Source: Motacilla alba alba (lineage: Eukaryota > Chordata > Aves > Passeriformes > Motacillidae). From it: a DNA stretch of 64,000 nucleotides. The stretch is from the NCBI RefSeq assembly GCF_015832195.1, contig NC_052019.1, positions 5,069,685 to 5,133,684 of the forward strand, written 5' to 3'. Under the pieces are notes generated by a model, which worked only from the letters and a program-made list of their open reading frames with translations, ran no database searches and was not told where the DNA came from. Positions 35,856 through 47,800 of the stretch are shown one piece after another (the stretch's first letter is position 1; each line of letters starts with the position of its first letter). The position numbers were made by a program, and so were the translations under genes.

Positions 35856-37168
35856 GCAGCACCATCCAGTGTGGCTGCTCCATGTGGACATCCATGCTCC
35901 AGCTCAGCTCTCTGAGCCCTGCTGACCCGTAATTGCCACTTGCCTTTCTCCTGAGGGTGCCCCAAAGGAGCAGAGGGTTCACAGCAGGGTTGTCATGCCT
36001 GACGTCAGCCAGGGCTGGGTGTCCCCACTCCGGGGCACGGCTGCAGCTTGGTCATGGACAGGGGACAGGCCATGCTGAGACTGTGCCCGGGGCACAGGGA
36101 GCCCAGCTGAGGTGATCTGTGCCTGCACTGCCTGTGTGGCACTCACAGGATGTTGTGCTCATTCTTAAATATTATCTCAGTTAATATCCTGCTGCCAGGA
36201 GAGGCAGGGGGGAGGAAACCGTATGGTCCTGCTATCATTTCTCCTCAGTGCTAGCTGTAGAATTAGGATGTGTGTGTTACTGAGAGCCTGCTTATCTGCA
36301 GCAGCACTTCAGAACAATTTCCTTCATCTGGTCATCTTGTGCTTCAAGGCTATTCCCTTATTTAAGTATCTTTTAGCAACCAGTATCACTCAGGCAGCGA
36401 GGATGCCTGTACTTTAAGCAAGTTTCATTATTTCTTTGCTATGTGGTGTAAGCTCTAATATGCTCACTCAGAGAGACTCTGGTTGGAGATAAATCAGGCA
36501 ATGCTTCCAGAAAAAACTGTCATTTCTGCTTTCTTGTCATTGGTTCTTTATTGTAATTCTTATTTGTTACAGTTCCCTGCAGCAATTTCTTTACCCAGAT
36601 TGCTTTCTGGTGAACTTTTTGCAGTGAACTTCAGCTGCCACAGAGATCTCTCATCACATCTGCATTCCTGTGTCATCTGCACCCTGCTGTGCTAAAGCTG
36701 ATGGGAGACTGAGGCCTCTAAATGTTGCCTGCTTTTCTTCAGTCCCTCTTCTCTTCCTTGTACAATGCAGGGAAACACATAAATTGTAAGTTCTTCACAA
36801 ATAATGTGGTGGCCAGCCCAAATCCTGTTAATCCAATGGAAAGCCCCATCAGTTTTAATGGACCTGCTCCTTACTCCCCCAGGAAACAGCTCTGGTATTC
36901 ATAATGCTGACTTTGGTGGGAATAAGACCATGTGTAAATATTTTTAAAAAGGGTTTGTGAATGGGAGATTGTCTCCATGTGTCTCTCTGACCACTCCCCC
37001 ACGAGGCTGGCAGTGCTGTGTGCCTGCTGTCCCCAGAGGCAGAAGGAGAGCTGAACTGCAGCCAGGATGGACAAACTGCAAAGGGGAGGCAGTGAAGATA
37101 GTGAATGTGCCAAGACAGGCCAGGGCATACAACTCCAGCACAGCAGTTATTGCTGCTCCTTCAGAGCA
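35856..37168. other. Single-copy sequence, GC-rich at its start
   Basis: The part at 35900-36120 is locally richer in G, C and CpG than its surroundings and holds the palindrome TGACGTCA at 36000-36007. It is too short and weak to call a CpG island. No exon supported. Confidence 0.5.
36000..36007. promoter_or_regulatory. TGACGTCA, full CRE-type site
   Basis: A perfect 8-bp match to the cAMP response element in a locally CpG-richer stretch. The match is visible; function is only a possibility, as single 8-mers occur by chance. Confidence 0.2.
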
Positions 37169-37240
37169 CGGAATCACAGAATAGCTCGGGTTGGAAGGGA
37201 CCCTTAAAGGCCATCTAGGCTCAGCCTTCTCAGGCTGGGG
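37169..37240 (-). mobile_element. CR1 LINE, very short 3' fragment, minus strand
   Basis: Begins GGAATCACAGAATAGCTCGG, then GTTGGAAGGGACCCTTAAAG and a short stretch of the block that follows. Only about 70 bp remain, so this is an extreme 5' truncation or a deletion remnant. Confidence 0.88.
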
Positions 37241-39084
37241 TTTAGGCTAAAGCAAGTCAGCCTCTTCATAAATTGAAATCTTCCAAACTCATTTGGTGTA
37301 TGAGACAATCCCCCAAAGAGACATTTGTCTTCTTTAAGAGAGCAATTCCACAGTCCCTTTATTCCACCCAAGGCTCTGGGTGCTGGTGTTATTTCAATTT
37401 CCCTCTGCCTCAGCCAATTATTCCTTTGTCTTTTCTTTTTTGTCATTGCTCGATTTTCTTTGCCTGTGCTGTGTCCCAGAAACTGGGCTGGCTGAAACAA
37501 AAGTAAAATCTACACACTTTCCCCCACAAAAGCCCCAGAAAACACCAAGGGAAATTCTCTGCCAGCTGAATTCCCCGTCCAGATCCCTCATGGAAATGAT
37601 CTTTAGCACAACAGGCAGGATTGTACAGCCAAAGGGAAGAGGGGTAATAGGATTGCTTATTTTCTACACCAGCTGAGAGTGATGTATTAAGGAGACTGTA
37701 AAACAGAATCCTAGAGCAGATGAAATAAATCCCCCTCTGGAAAACACTTTAACAACAGCAGAGGAAGCCCACACAGACTCTTTCAGCCTGAACAATTAAA
37801 TCTTCAATGTCTATAATGAGGTGAAATGGATCCCACACAGGAGAAAGGAGATTTCCAAGGCACAGAGGCACATTCACATCAGAGCTGTGCAAAGCCACCT
37901 CTGCAGATTGAGGATAACCCAGAAAAATAAACCAGCTGATTCACTTCATTTTATTTCTTAATTCTGGAGTTTGGACTAGCCAGAGCCAGCAAGCTTCTTC
38001 CTGAGCATAAAATAACTTTCTTAACTGTAGCAGCTCCAGTTGGGAGTGATGGAGGGAGAACACACTGTGTCCCTGTTCATGGCAGAGCTGGTGTGAAAGG
38101 ATAGGCTGTATTGGTGTGGCAGGAAATCCAACAGAAATGGGAAAATTATTATTAAAAAAAATGCTCTTTCCTCCAGAGTTGTTCCCTTGTCACTGGACTT
38201 TATGTAAGGAGCTGCTCACTCTGAACCAGAGCAAAGCTCAAGCTGTCAGAAGACCTTCTGCCGGCTAAGTCCAGGGAGACATGGGGAAGCAACACCAGGA
38301 TAGCAATGATGGTGCTATAAAGGCTTTCAGCTTTTTCCTCCAAAGTAAATGCCTGCCTGCTTCTTGAGACCAGAAAAAAAGATGCAGAAGTGTTTTAAGG
38401 GTCTCGTGTGAAGAAGCAGCAGCAGGAACTTCTATCAGCAAAGAGGGCTCTTAAGAGAACTTAGAGGTGCTCAGAGTCCAGAGATGCAGCTCCTTTTGCT
38501 CATCCCACAGACTGGAAGTCACATGGGTGTGAACCTGGGAATACAGCTGGTGTAACATTCTATTAGATAACATAGAGGATTAAATCTGCCAAAAATTCAG
38601 TGACCTGGGTCAGGGACAAAGGAAGCAGAAGGAGGAGGGGCAGCCAAAAAATGAAATATACATCCCAAACTCAGGCTGTACCCAAGCACTTGGACTGAAG
38701 CAGTTTATACAGTGCATGTTTTTGCAGGTAACACTGTCCAGATACCAGGTCAGAGTTTGCTCCATTATCCATTAAACCTTGGTGCCCCTCCAGGCTTCAA
38801 CACCCTAAACATGGATCCAAGCCCACAGACACAGTACAAGCTCACAGGGATTGGAGAAGATGCAAAATACACAGAACAAAAGAAAGAACTTCAGCAATTT
38901 CTTTTTCCTTTCCTTTTTTTTCAGACCCTAAATTCTTTCCCTATTAAAAACACTCTGTTGTGCCTCACCCTGAGACAAAAATTTTTGTCTATCAGCTTCA
39001 GTCCTCCTGAGATGTGCATGATGCCCTTTCATTCCGAAACTAAAGCTAGTTTATTTTCTGGGAAATCTAGTTTGATACAAGAAT
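37241..39084. other. Single-copy non-coding sequence
   Basis: No repeat family or supported exon. The longest frame is 128 codons (38712-39098, plus). It starts just after a GTTTTTGCAG that looks like a splice acceptor, but has no recognisable protein features. Confidence 0.5.
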
Positions 39085-39113
39085 TAAAAAATAAATAAAT
39101 AAATAAAAATAAG
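39085..39113. repeat. AAAT microsatellite
   Basis: About five AAAT units with flanking A runs. Confidence 0.85.
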
Positions 39114-41029
39114 GAGAAAACAAGCCAACTATTTAGCCTTTTTCCTGGAAAATTGACACTTCTATAGACATTTTTAGGGGGAAAGGCATAGAAAGAGTAT
39201 ACTGAAAATCATAAAAGAAGCCTGGACCCTTGAAATTGGCACTATTAATCTCAGGGTTTGCAATTTGGGATTGATTTAGAGGTACCAGACTTAATAAAGG
39301 ACCTCATTGCTGCACTCATAAGCCCATGTGCTCAAGGTTGAGGCAGCATAAAGAATTTCTGACTGAGTTGGGGTTATTACACTAGGACAGCTTGAGGACA
39401 TTCTGACAGGATCTGGTCAGGGCTGTGGACACCCCAAGTGCAGTGAGGTAACTCCATCCTGACAGATGGCAGCCCTGCAAATCACCTGAAGAGGAAGATG
39501 GTAACATAAAGAAAGGGGGCTGGAACAAGGAATGGTGACAAATTTCTTGGGGGAGGGAATGGAGGAATTTAGTTTAGCCCCAAATTTCAGTGTTGAAAAT
39601 GAAAGCAAAGTGGAATTGATGGAGAAGGGTGACTGGTACCAGCCTGGAGCATTTGGATGCAGGGAGTAGTTAATTTTTTTTTTTTTCTCTGTGGAAGACC
39701 TCAGAAGAAATTAGTAATTTAACAATATTGTCCTCAGCAGAGACAGCCGGTGGGTTCCTGTCAGGCTCACTTTATGCAGACACCAAGAGTATTTGCAATG
39801 GCAAAGGAAAGAAATCAGCCCCAAGCCTGAGTCCTCCTGCAGCCAGCAGCACCCCAGAAATACTGCTGATGGCAGATGGCAGCAGGGGACTCTCCTCAGA
39901 GAAGTTTGGGCTTGTCAGAGCAAAAATCATTTCAGGAAGCAGCTAAACAAAGCAGGCTAATGCTCTTCTGTGAAAGGGTGGAAAATCAGACCAACTCAGA
40001 AATATTTTAAAGTGCATTCGGTGGAGTCTGAGCTTAGTGCAGGGAGGTCACAGCCCTTCTGAAGGGACTGGAAGCAGCAGAGTCATCTGTAAAGCAGTGT
40101 TTTATAGAGCTTGGCTCCCACAGCCTGCAGGGATTTGAGGCACATCACAGGAGTTCATTTCCTGAGGACAAACATAATTCATTACCCGGACACCTCGTCC
40201 CAGTATTTCTTGGTCTAATTCCATTTCAGTGAAGGCCTGAGTCCAGTGGAATTACATTGGCACAAGAAAGGAACTTCAGACTAACAGGTTTCTTACTGCT
40301 AAATGATAAAGAGGCAAAAATATTCTGCCTTTTCCATCTTTTTGAAAAGTGCTTGATCCAGAACTGGCAGAAGTCAACAGGGAGTATTTCCATGGACTTG
40401 GCAGATGTTGGTTCATAACATCCCTGGGAACTGGAGCACTTCACTCATTTACCAACCACTTCCTTATGACAGATAAAGGAACTGCAAATGTCTGAATTTA
40501 TGGTGAAAATTCTCACCAGTTGTAAAATGCAGAAAACTGAAAAGCAGCAGCACTTCCTATAAAGTTACTGTAGCTGAAGTTGAGATTGGTGCTTTGGGGT
40601 AAATAATCTCTGTGTTGTCTTTAGCAATTTCAGGTTTTAAAATTATGTAGTATTTTTTCCTCTTTTCCCTTCATAAACTAAAAAGCTGTTGTTCTGTAAC
40701 AGGCTTTCTAGCAAGTAATGAGATCAAGGTAAAAAGAAAGTTAAATATTGCTCCATTCCCCTGGCAGCATTATTTGAATGTTCCTAACATTATTAATGCC
40801 AAAATACCTTGGAGTGAAATAACAGCAGTTTTTCTGGTATAAAGAGGGGTTGTTTTCCTTTGCCTGCCTCGCTTAACAGTGGATTGAACAGAGGAATGGG
40901 GAATCACCAAGGACAGGTCCTGCTAAGTGGGGGCTGCTTGGAGTCCAGAGGCAGAACAAGCAGCTCAGAGCAAGGGCAGGGCTCAGAGAGAAGCTCTGCA
41001 AGGTGGGGGCTGTGGTGGGCATGCCTGGG
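39114..41029. other. Single-copy non-coding sequence
   Basis: Nothing recognised apart from a T12-type run near 39673-39685. Open frames are at most 72 codons. Confidence 0.5.
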
Positions 41030-41444
41030 TGTGGCATTCACATTCTGAAAAGACCCCTTTGCCCAGGATTTTTCTCCTGGGAGGCTGAGAAGCCTCAGAG
41101 AAAAAGAAAACAATTCTTATCTCATTTGCTTCTCCTGTGTTTTGCTCATGTGGAATGTGTTTGGAGATTGTTTACCCACAGGTGATTGTTTCTTTAGGTT
41201 CTGCTGTGAGCTGTTTCCACTCTTTGGCCAATCAGGGCCAAGCTGTGCCGGAGCTCTGGAAACAGAGTCACGAGTTTTCATTATTTCTTTTTAGCCTTCT
41301 CTAAGTATCCTTTCTGTATTCTTTAGTGTAGTATAGTATTCTTTAATATAATATAGTATCATAAAGTAATAAATTAGCCTTCTGAGAACATGGAGTCAGA
41401 TGCCTCATTCCCGCCTGTGGCCAAGGCACTGGCAAATAGAATAC
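41030..41444 (+). mobile_element. Solo ERV LTR, family C copy 3, plus strand
   Basis: Begins TGTGGCATTCACATTCTG and follows copy 1 closely through GATTTTTCTCCTGGGAGGCT, GGCCAATCAGGGCCAAGCTG, GAGTCACGAGTTTTCATT and AGAACATGGAGTCAGATGCC. The flanks CTGGG (41025-41029) and TTGGG (41445-41449) form a 5-bp duplication with one mismatch. The length of 415 bp fits copies 1 and 2. AATAAATTAG sets plus orientation. No internal ERV sequence is attached. Confidence 0.87.
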
Positions 41445-41482
41445 TTGGGCTCTGTCCCCTGCATGAACTCCTGTCCTCGAGG

Positions 41483-41593
41483 GAAAAGGCTCAGGGTCAG
41501 GTCTGGAAAGTCCTGCCAAAGCATCTTTCAGGGTAAGGCTCAGGGTCAGATCCGTAAAATCCTGCCAAAGCACTTTTCAGGGTAAGGCTCAGA
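41483..41593. repeat. 49-bp tandem repeat, about 2.2 units
   Basis: AAGGCTCAG starts at 41486, 41535 and 41584, a period of 49. The units share TCCTGCCAAAGCA and TTTCAGGGTAAGGCTCAG. It begins about 40 bp after the family-C LTR. Confidence 0.93.
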
Positions 41594-43880
41594 ATGGGGC
41601 AATGGGTGGTGCTGCCCAGCAAGGACAGACAAAACACCAGAGTCCCTTCTCTCTGAGTTGCACAGGAGGGGGAAAGAAAACAAAACCCTTAATCTATTTA
41701 TGTACAAGAACTGCCTGTGACAGGAGATATTTTCAAGTCCAACTCTGCCTGATTGGAAAGGGATGAATGGCTGTGTGTCTTCCACCTCCCAAGGCAGCTG
41801 TTCAGCAGGCTGCCAACGCAGCCTGGAACAAGATTTCCCTCATCTCCCCAGTTCAGGTTGTCCCAGCGAGTGTAAGAATTAAATATTAATTGAACCAGAG
41901 ACCTGTGTGTGAGAGAGAAAGGATAAGAAATGCCTCACCTGGAAATGGGGAGGCAGGGGCTGCTGCTGCAGGAGCAGACCTGGGTCTGCATCCCTTCTGC
42001 AGGTGAACACTCCAGCAGTGATGCACTCAGGTGTCCCAGCAAAAATACCCCTGGGAGGGCAAACAGAGCAAAAGCTTTGCCACCCAGCAGGGGGAGGAGA
42101 TGCTGAAATGGTTGTGCCTGGGGGAAATGAATGCTCGGAGGCAGGAGGGGATGTCTGCCAGCGCAGCTCCCCCTGCTCTGCAGAGGGAGGCTACGGTGCA
42201 ATGCTGCCTGCACTCTGCAGGAATGCTCTGCTTCCAGCCACCGAGATCTGCAGTGGAGTGCCCTCCACGGTGAAATACTGCTGCTGTGCTACTGCCAGAT
42301 ACTTGTGCAAAACTTCTTAGAACTGGAAGTTTGGAAAAGAGGGGGAAAAAACGCTTGGTCTGACGTCAAAATGGGGTAAAAATATGAGGCAGGGGTGATC
42401 AGCGCTGGGATGGGAGGTGTTTTTCCTCTCCAAGGCACTGTCAGGTTTGTGCAAGATTTGGAGCTCATGAAATTGTATACTCATAACTCCAGGCAAGGAA
42501 ATATTTTGGAGCTCACAGAGCATCCAGGCAGCAAAATAAAGGCTTGGTTCTGGCAAAGCAGACTCTGGATTAATTGCCACAGGTAATGGAGCCACTAACA
42601 CATGCCAGTCACCTGGGGAAAAAGGCAAGCAAGGCAAACAGCTCTTATTTTTAGTTCACAGTTTAGTTAGCAACTAGTTCACACTGCTGCACAGCCAGTG
42701 CAGCATTAAACACAACCTGGTGGGCTGCAGGTTTGTCTCTGGGGAATGGAGCCAGGTTTTTGTTGTGTCAGGAGTAAAGGCTGCACCTTCCAGGGTGAGA
42801 GAGAAAGGGTAACACGGGGACAGGCTCGATTTTATGAAGACTGCTTTCATCTGGGTTGTAGGAACACTGATACAAAGAGGCGTCAGCATTTGTTAGTTGC
42901 ACAGCAAAGTCTTATTATTTGTCAGGGACTTATCTGAGTTTCAGGTAATGAGAGCTGGGAATAACTTGATATCAGTATTGTTGCATTTAATGTGTATATT
43001 TTGACTGTAAAAGAGGAAGCACTAGCACTGCCAGTAGTGTGAAACCTCACAGGCTGATAAATACAAGAGCTGCCACCTTTAGCACAGCACTAAGAACAGA
43101 AAGCAGATTAAGTGCAAATTAAGAAGTTAAAAATGATACAAGAAAGTTGATTTTAATTTTGCAGTTTGGAGTTGCAGCTGAAGGAATTTAGGGGAAGTTT
43201 GGTTGCACCAACTGTTATTTATGACGACTGTGAATGAATGAAATATCCTCTGCATTAATCCCTTCTGAAAATACAAAGCTTTCCTGTGCCTTACATATTT
43301 TCAAACTTTTAATGCAAAACAGACCCTTAGAAAAATACATAGACAAACATAAATATGAGGTGGGTTTTTTTTTCTTTGATGCATCCACACAGCATTAGTA
43401 TCTATAAATTTACATTATAGCTCTACTGCCATCAAGTGATGAAAAGATATTTTAGTGGAGATATCAAAGAGGAAAAAAAAACTGTGTAAGTTACAGAGCT
43501 CTTACACAGAAATGAGACATATTTTATATTCACCCCGCCTCTTCCCCATCCAGGGTACCAGTGGGAGACAAAAAAACTCTTTGTGAACTGCAACCTGATT
43601 AGAGGCAAGGAGCCTAATTAAAGTGCATGTCAAGATTTAATTGTTTGTAGGTAGCATAGGTGAAAAAAAATTTTAAAAATTCATGTCCTTTTGTACCTCT
43701 TGAATTGTGTAACAGGGTGGGGAGCAAAAGAAGCAGCTTCTTGGTGCTGCCAGCAGAGCTGTCACAGCTCAGCACCATCTACCTGCCATTTCCCTGTCCT
43801 TGGCTGCTCCTTAGTGCCTCCCTGCTTGGAAATGGGGCTGTGTCAGCTGAGGAGAGGGGGAAAGCTGAAGAACCAGCAAA
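41594..43880. other. Single-copy non-coding sequence
   Basis: The part at 41930-42260 is locally GC-rich and gives overlapping frames of 80-106 codons on both strands, none with a recognisable feature. TGACGTCA occurs at 42361-42368. No exon supported. Confidence 0.5.
42361..42368. promoter_or_regulatory. TGACGTCA, full CRE-type site
   Basis: A second perfect CRE palindrome, 6.4 kb from the one at 36000. Only the match itself is shown; function is unknown. Confidence 0.18.
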
Positions 43881-44210
43881 TGTGGCCTTTCAGTACCTGA
43901 AGGGAGCTGAAAGAAAGATGGGGACTGACTTTTAGTGGGGCATACAGGGATAGGGATGGGGGTTATGGTTTTAAACTAATAAAAGATAGATTAAGCCTCC
44001 ACATAAGGAAGAATTTATTGACAACGGGTGGTGAAACACCTCAGGCTCAGAGCCCCATCCAAGCTGACATCTGATGTTTCCAGGGATGGGGTGTCCATCA
44101 CCTCTCTGGGCAACCTGATGTAGTTGAAGGTGTCCCTGCCCCCAGCAGGAGGTTGGACCAGAAGGTCTTGAAAGGTCCCTTCCAACCCAAACCAGTCTGT
44201 GCTTCCATGG
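43881..44210 (+). mobile_element. CR1 LINE, 3' fragment, plus strand, with internal inversion
   Basis: The outer parts read in CR1 sense: TTTCAGTACCTGAAGGGAGC at 43889-43908, then GGTTTTAAACT near 43970, AAGGAAGAATTTATTGACAA, and at the 3' end GTGTCCCTGCCCCCAGCAGG followed by GGTCCCTTCCAACCCAAACC. Between about 44042 and 44117 the sequence runs in the opposite direction: GAGCCCCATCC followed by GTTTCCAGGGATGGGG is the antisense order seen in the minus-strand copies at 1.2 and 14.3 kb. So the copy carries an inversion of about 50-75 bp. It has no coding capacity. Confidence 0.9.
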
Positions 44211-44606
44211 CTGGCTCAGATTAGGCTGGGTCAGAGCACGACTGACAAAGTGAGGGACAGTGGGATGGAAAGTTCAAGGAGTCACATCTGGAAAGGTTTT
44301 CTGGCACTCTGCTACAGAATTTGGGGTTGTCCAAGGAGAGAGGAAAGCCAGCTGAGGAAAGCCAGCTCTCTGGGGTTTCCCCACAAGGGTGGTGACTGTG
44401 CTGCAGCCCCTTCCTTTGCACTTCACCAGCGCAATCTCCATGGTGGCTTCAAAACATCTGCCACCTGACATGGACTCCCCAACCTCCACAATGATTTTGG
44501 CACCAGTGACAGGGAAAGGAAATTTCTGACTCCTAACACAGCACCTTGCTGCACACATGTGAAAAAAAACAGTTTTTGTTGGAGCACCAAAGGCATCTTT
44601 GCCTTC
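44211..44606. other. Short single-copy interval between two CR1 copies
   Basis: Nothing recognised. The CR1 copies on either side are in opposite orientations with their 3' ends facing each other across this interval. Confidence 0.5.
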
Positions 44607-44830
44607 TCACAGCACCATTGAGGTTGGAAAAAGACCTCTGAGACCATCAGGTCCAACCATTAAGCAGCACCAGTCTGTTCACCACTAAACCATGTCCCCA
44701 AGTGCCACATCCACAGGTTTGAAACATTTCCAAGGGTGGTAGTTCCACCACTTCCCTGGCAGAAAGTCACAGAGGTTTTCCTTTTATTCCTAAACCTGAT
44801 TAACAGCAGATCTTGAGCCAACGTTTTGCT
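44607..44830 (-). mobile_element. CR1 LINE, 3' fragment, minus strand, older subfamily
   Basis: TCACAGCACCATTGAGGTTG followed by GAAAAAGACCTCTGAGACCA, GGTCCAACCATTAAGCAGCA and CACTAAACCATGTCCCCAAG matches an older type of avian CR1 3' end, in which GGAAAAGACC replaces GGAAGGGACC. The fragment continues through CCACCACTTCCCTGGCAG and fades near 44830. The substitution load is high. Confidence 0.85.
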
Positions 44831-47800
44831 GCACCTCTAGATGTTGTACATCCATAGGATCTGAACTGGAAGTGCTCTGGGCTCATGCAAAGGAGTCCTG
44901 TTTCTGGAAACTGCAAATATCTCTGCTCAATACAAATAAAATACAAACCAGATACTGACTGAAGGTGGGAACCCCAAACCAGACTTTTTACAGAAATAAA
45001 GTCAGTATGAATAGGGCTAAAATGAGATGTATTTCACTAGTTTTTTCTGCTTCGTTGTGAAGGTATTGCATACTATTAAAAATGAGCTCAGCACAGGTTA
45101 CATTGTGTGAAAGATAAAGGGAGGTTCAAGAAGGCAAAAAAAACCCCTTGGGTTCAGGGCTCAGTTCCTAAACGGTCAGGATTTGGTTATTTCTTTGTAA
45201 GACATTTTGAATTCCTGTGGAAGGAAAGACAAAATACAGAGGCACAGAGCCTGGACAGTGAGTCAGATTGCACACAAGAAATAAATCAGAAGAGGCTCTA
45301 ATGGCTCAGAGCCCTTTGGGGGGATTAGTGGCAGAAACAGCATTTGCCATCCAGTAGAATCCAGTAGACTGCTGAAGCCAAAGCAGATGTGACAAGAGCT
45401 GAGCTAACCATTTTGGGGGACATAAAGGGAAAAAAATGTCCTAATAAAGCAGAAGGACTAATAATGGACTCAGGATATTTGTTCCAATTGCCCAGAACTT
45501 TGTTTGGAGCACAGCATCATCCAAAGAGACATTTATGGACTTAGGCAGCTGAATATCAGGTCTGCCTGTCATGCCTCGATCAACATAAATGGAGAAGGGA
45601 AACAATGTGAACAAAGGATAAAAAAGAAGGATGGAGACAGCACAAGGCAGCAAACAGGACTGTTATTTCACATTTTCTCCTCATATATTTTTTATTTATT
45701 TTCTGTGGGCTCCTGTCAGAAGGCAAGAGTATATTTTGTGAGCTAGGAGATGCTATATGCCTGAGAGAAGTTGCAAGGGGAAAGGTGTATTCAAACACTC
45801 AGACCTATAATTTAATATTATATAGGTATGTAAACATACAGTGATACTATGAACATAGAAAAATCTGCATGGTATTTGTACATGTACATATAAAAAAATC
45901 AAAGAAAAGTTTGAGTGGGAATTAATACATATACACATATATCTCAATTTTAGATAATTTACTTTCAACAGTCAGTGATTTCCAAAAGGCCATTTCCATG
46001 CTAGCAATGTAGCCTTTTCTTTGGAGTGCAGCAAGTTAGACAGGAGAATAAAAGTTCAATTAAGAGCCTGCTTGCCTGTGACTGATAATGGTTTTGACAT
46101 TTGCAGAGTCTCCTGACAACAATGCCAGAGCAAAGTAGGGAAAAGGAAATCAAAGAACAAGTTCTTTGCAGATGGAGATGAGAGGGTTCAAACATCTGAG
46201 GCTTTGCACTCGTGGCCTCAGAAACAACCTTTCCCACCACACAAGGCTGTGTCAAACATTTCAGCTTTTCAAGGAGAGGCGTTGAACTTTCTGAATAAAT
46301 TGAGCAGCTTTGAGGGGGCCGTGCTGGAAGGTGTTAAAGAAAGAGAAATGTTTATTTGACTAAGGGCCCTGATCACCGCCCCTGCCTCACACAGGGAGGG
46401 AGAGGAAGGAAATGACCAGCTGATCACAAACCTAAACTTGCTTTTGATCTTGTCAAGTAAAGTAGCATCCTTCTAATCTAAGATGCAAAAGGTGAATTCC
46501 CAGAGGCCAGGCTGGGGTTCCCGGCACTGTGGGCATCAAAGCTGCCTCATCTCAACTCTTGACTGGGGCACGTGGGTCTGATGCCACCTGCTCTCCTCTG
46601 TGAGAGTAAACACAGCTGCAGTTTCAGGAACAGTTAAGATTCAATAAAGTTCAGTGGCTCTGCCTGCCTGGGATCAAACCAGCACTGCCTCTTTGAATGT
46701 GGCTGCCCCATTTGCTTCCTCAAATGCCTTGACTGAAAAAGTTCATATTTGCCACAGAATGTCCAAACCTCAGCCACCAGCCTATGAGAAAATCTGAAGT
46801 TTTAGTGCCTCCTTTGCACACCTGTACAGAGAGATGACATGAAATGCATTTCAATTGGCACTAATTTTAGTGAGAGTTAAGAAATTATTTTAAAGCTCAT
46901 CTTAATGGGTCAAAGCAACCAGAATTAGAGTCCCTTCCTTATTCAGATTCCTAAGCCAAGTGCTCCAGCTGATGGCTGAGGTAGGCACAGAGCAGCAATG
47001 AGTGAAGACTGTGTGGGAAGAGTGATCCAATGACCTTCTGAAGCACAGAAAATTGTCCTGATGCATCATGTCAGGGCTCCAGCTGCTTTAACCTGGCCAC
47101 TGTAACAGGATCGAGTCCAGGCTGCTTTAGAGGTGAGTGCCACCACATGCCCTGGGAAGTGTGCCATTCCCTGGGGGTGCATCACCCTTCCTGGCAGCTT
47201 TAGAGGTACCCTGGCAGCTCCCTGATGCGTCTCTCCAGTCCCCTGGGCCCCTTGAGCCTCTGATGCCTCTCTGCTCCCCAGAGCCTGTGGGGTGCACCCC
47301 TTCCCACAGCAGGCAGCTGAAGCTCAGACTCTGCCACAGCCAGTGGTCTCCCAAGCCATATTTCAGCAGGGTGAGTGTGCTCACCAGCAGCAGGGTTTAT
47401 TCCACCTCTGGAACTTTATGAGAGCTCCTGGTTTCTGACTGGGAGTGTGCTGTGGCTGGTAAGCAAGAAGAGGAGACCTGCTGCTGCAGCGTGTCAGAGA
47501 GATTTACCATTAGCTCCAGAGCTCCAGGCTGGTGGGTTTGGATGTCAAGAGCCAGGCTTCCAGTTTCAGAGGCACAGGGCATGGCTATTTTGCTGTTTAT
47601 AGCTCATTAGTTTATTACTCTGGGCCTGCACGGAGGGTACTTTTCCACGTCTGTCTTTCACATGACATTTCACAACGTGACACAACAGGGCAATTTTGGA
47701 CAGAGAAAGTGGAGCCATCAGCTTATCAGGTCCTTTTTAGCCAGTGGAGGGATTTTTCATCAGCAAAAGCTGAGTGTGTCTGTAGGAGCAGGCAGTGCAT

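Noticed and set aside
35900..36120. CpG-island promoter
   Set aside because: Only about 220 bp with a modest number of CpG, below usual island size, and no transcript start or exon nearby.
38712..39098. 128-codon frame after an acceptor-like GTTTTTGCAG
   Set aside because: The frame runs into low-complexity AAAT repeats and has no donor site in a sensible position or recognisable domain.
26333..41444. A provirus with two family-C LTRs as its ends
   Set aside because: The DNA between the copies is single-copy or other repeat sequence with no retroviral gene, and each LTR has its own flanking target-site remnants.
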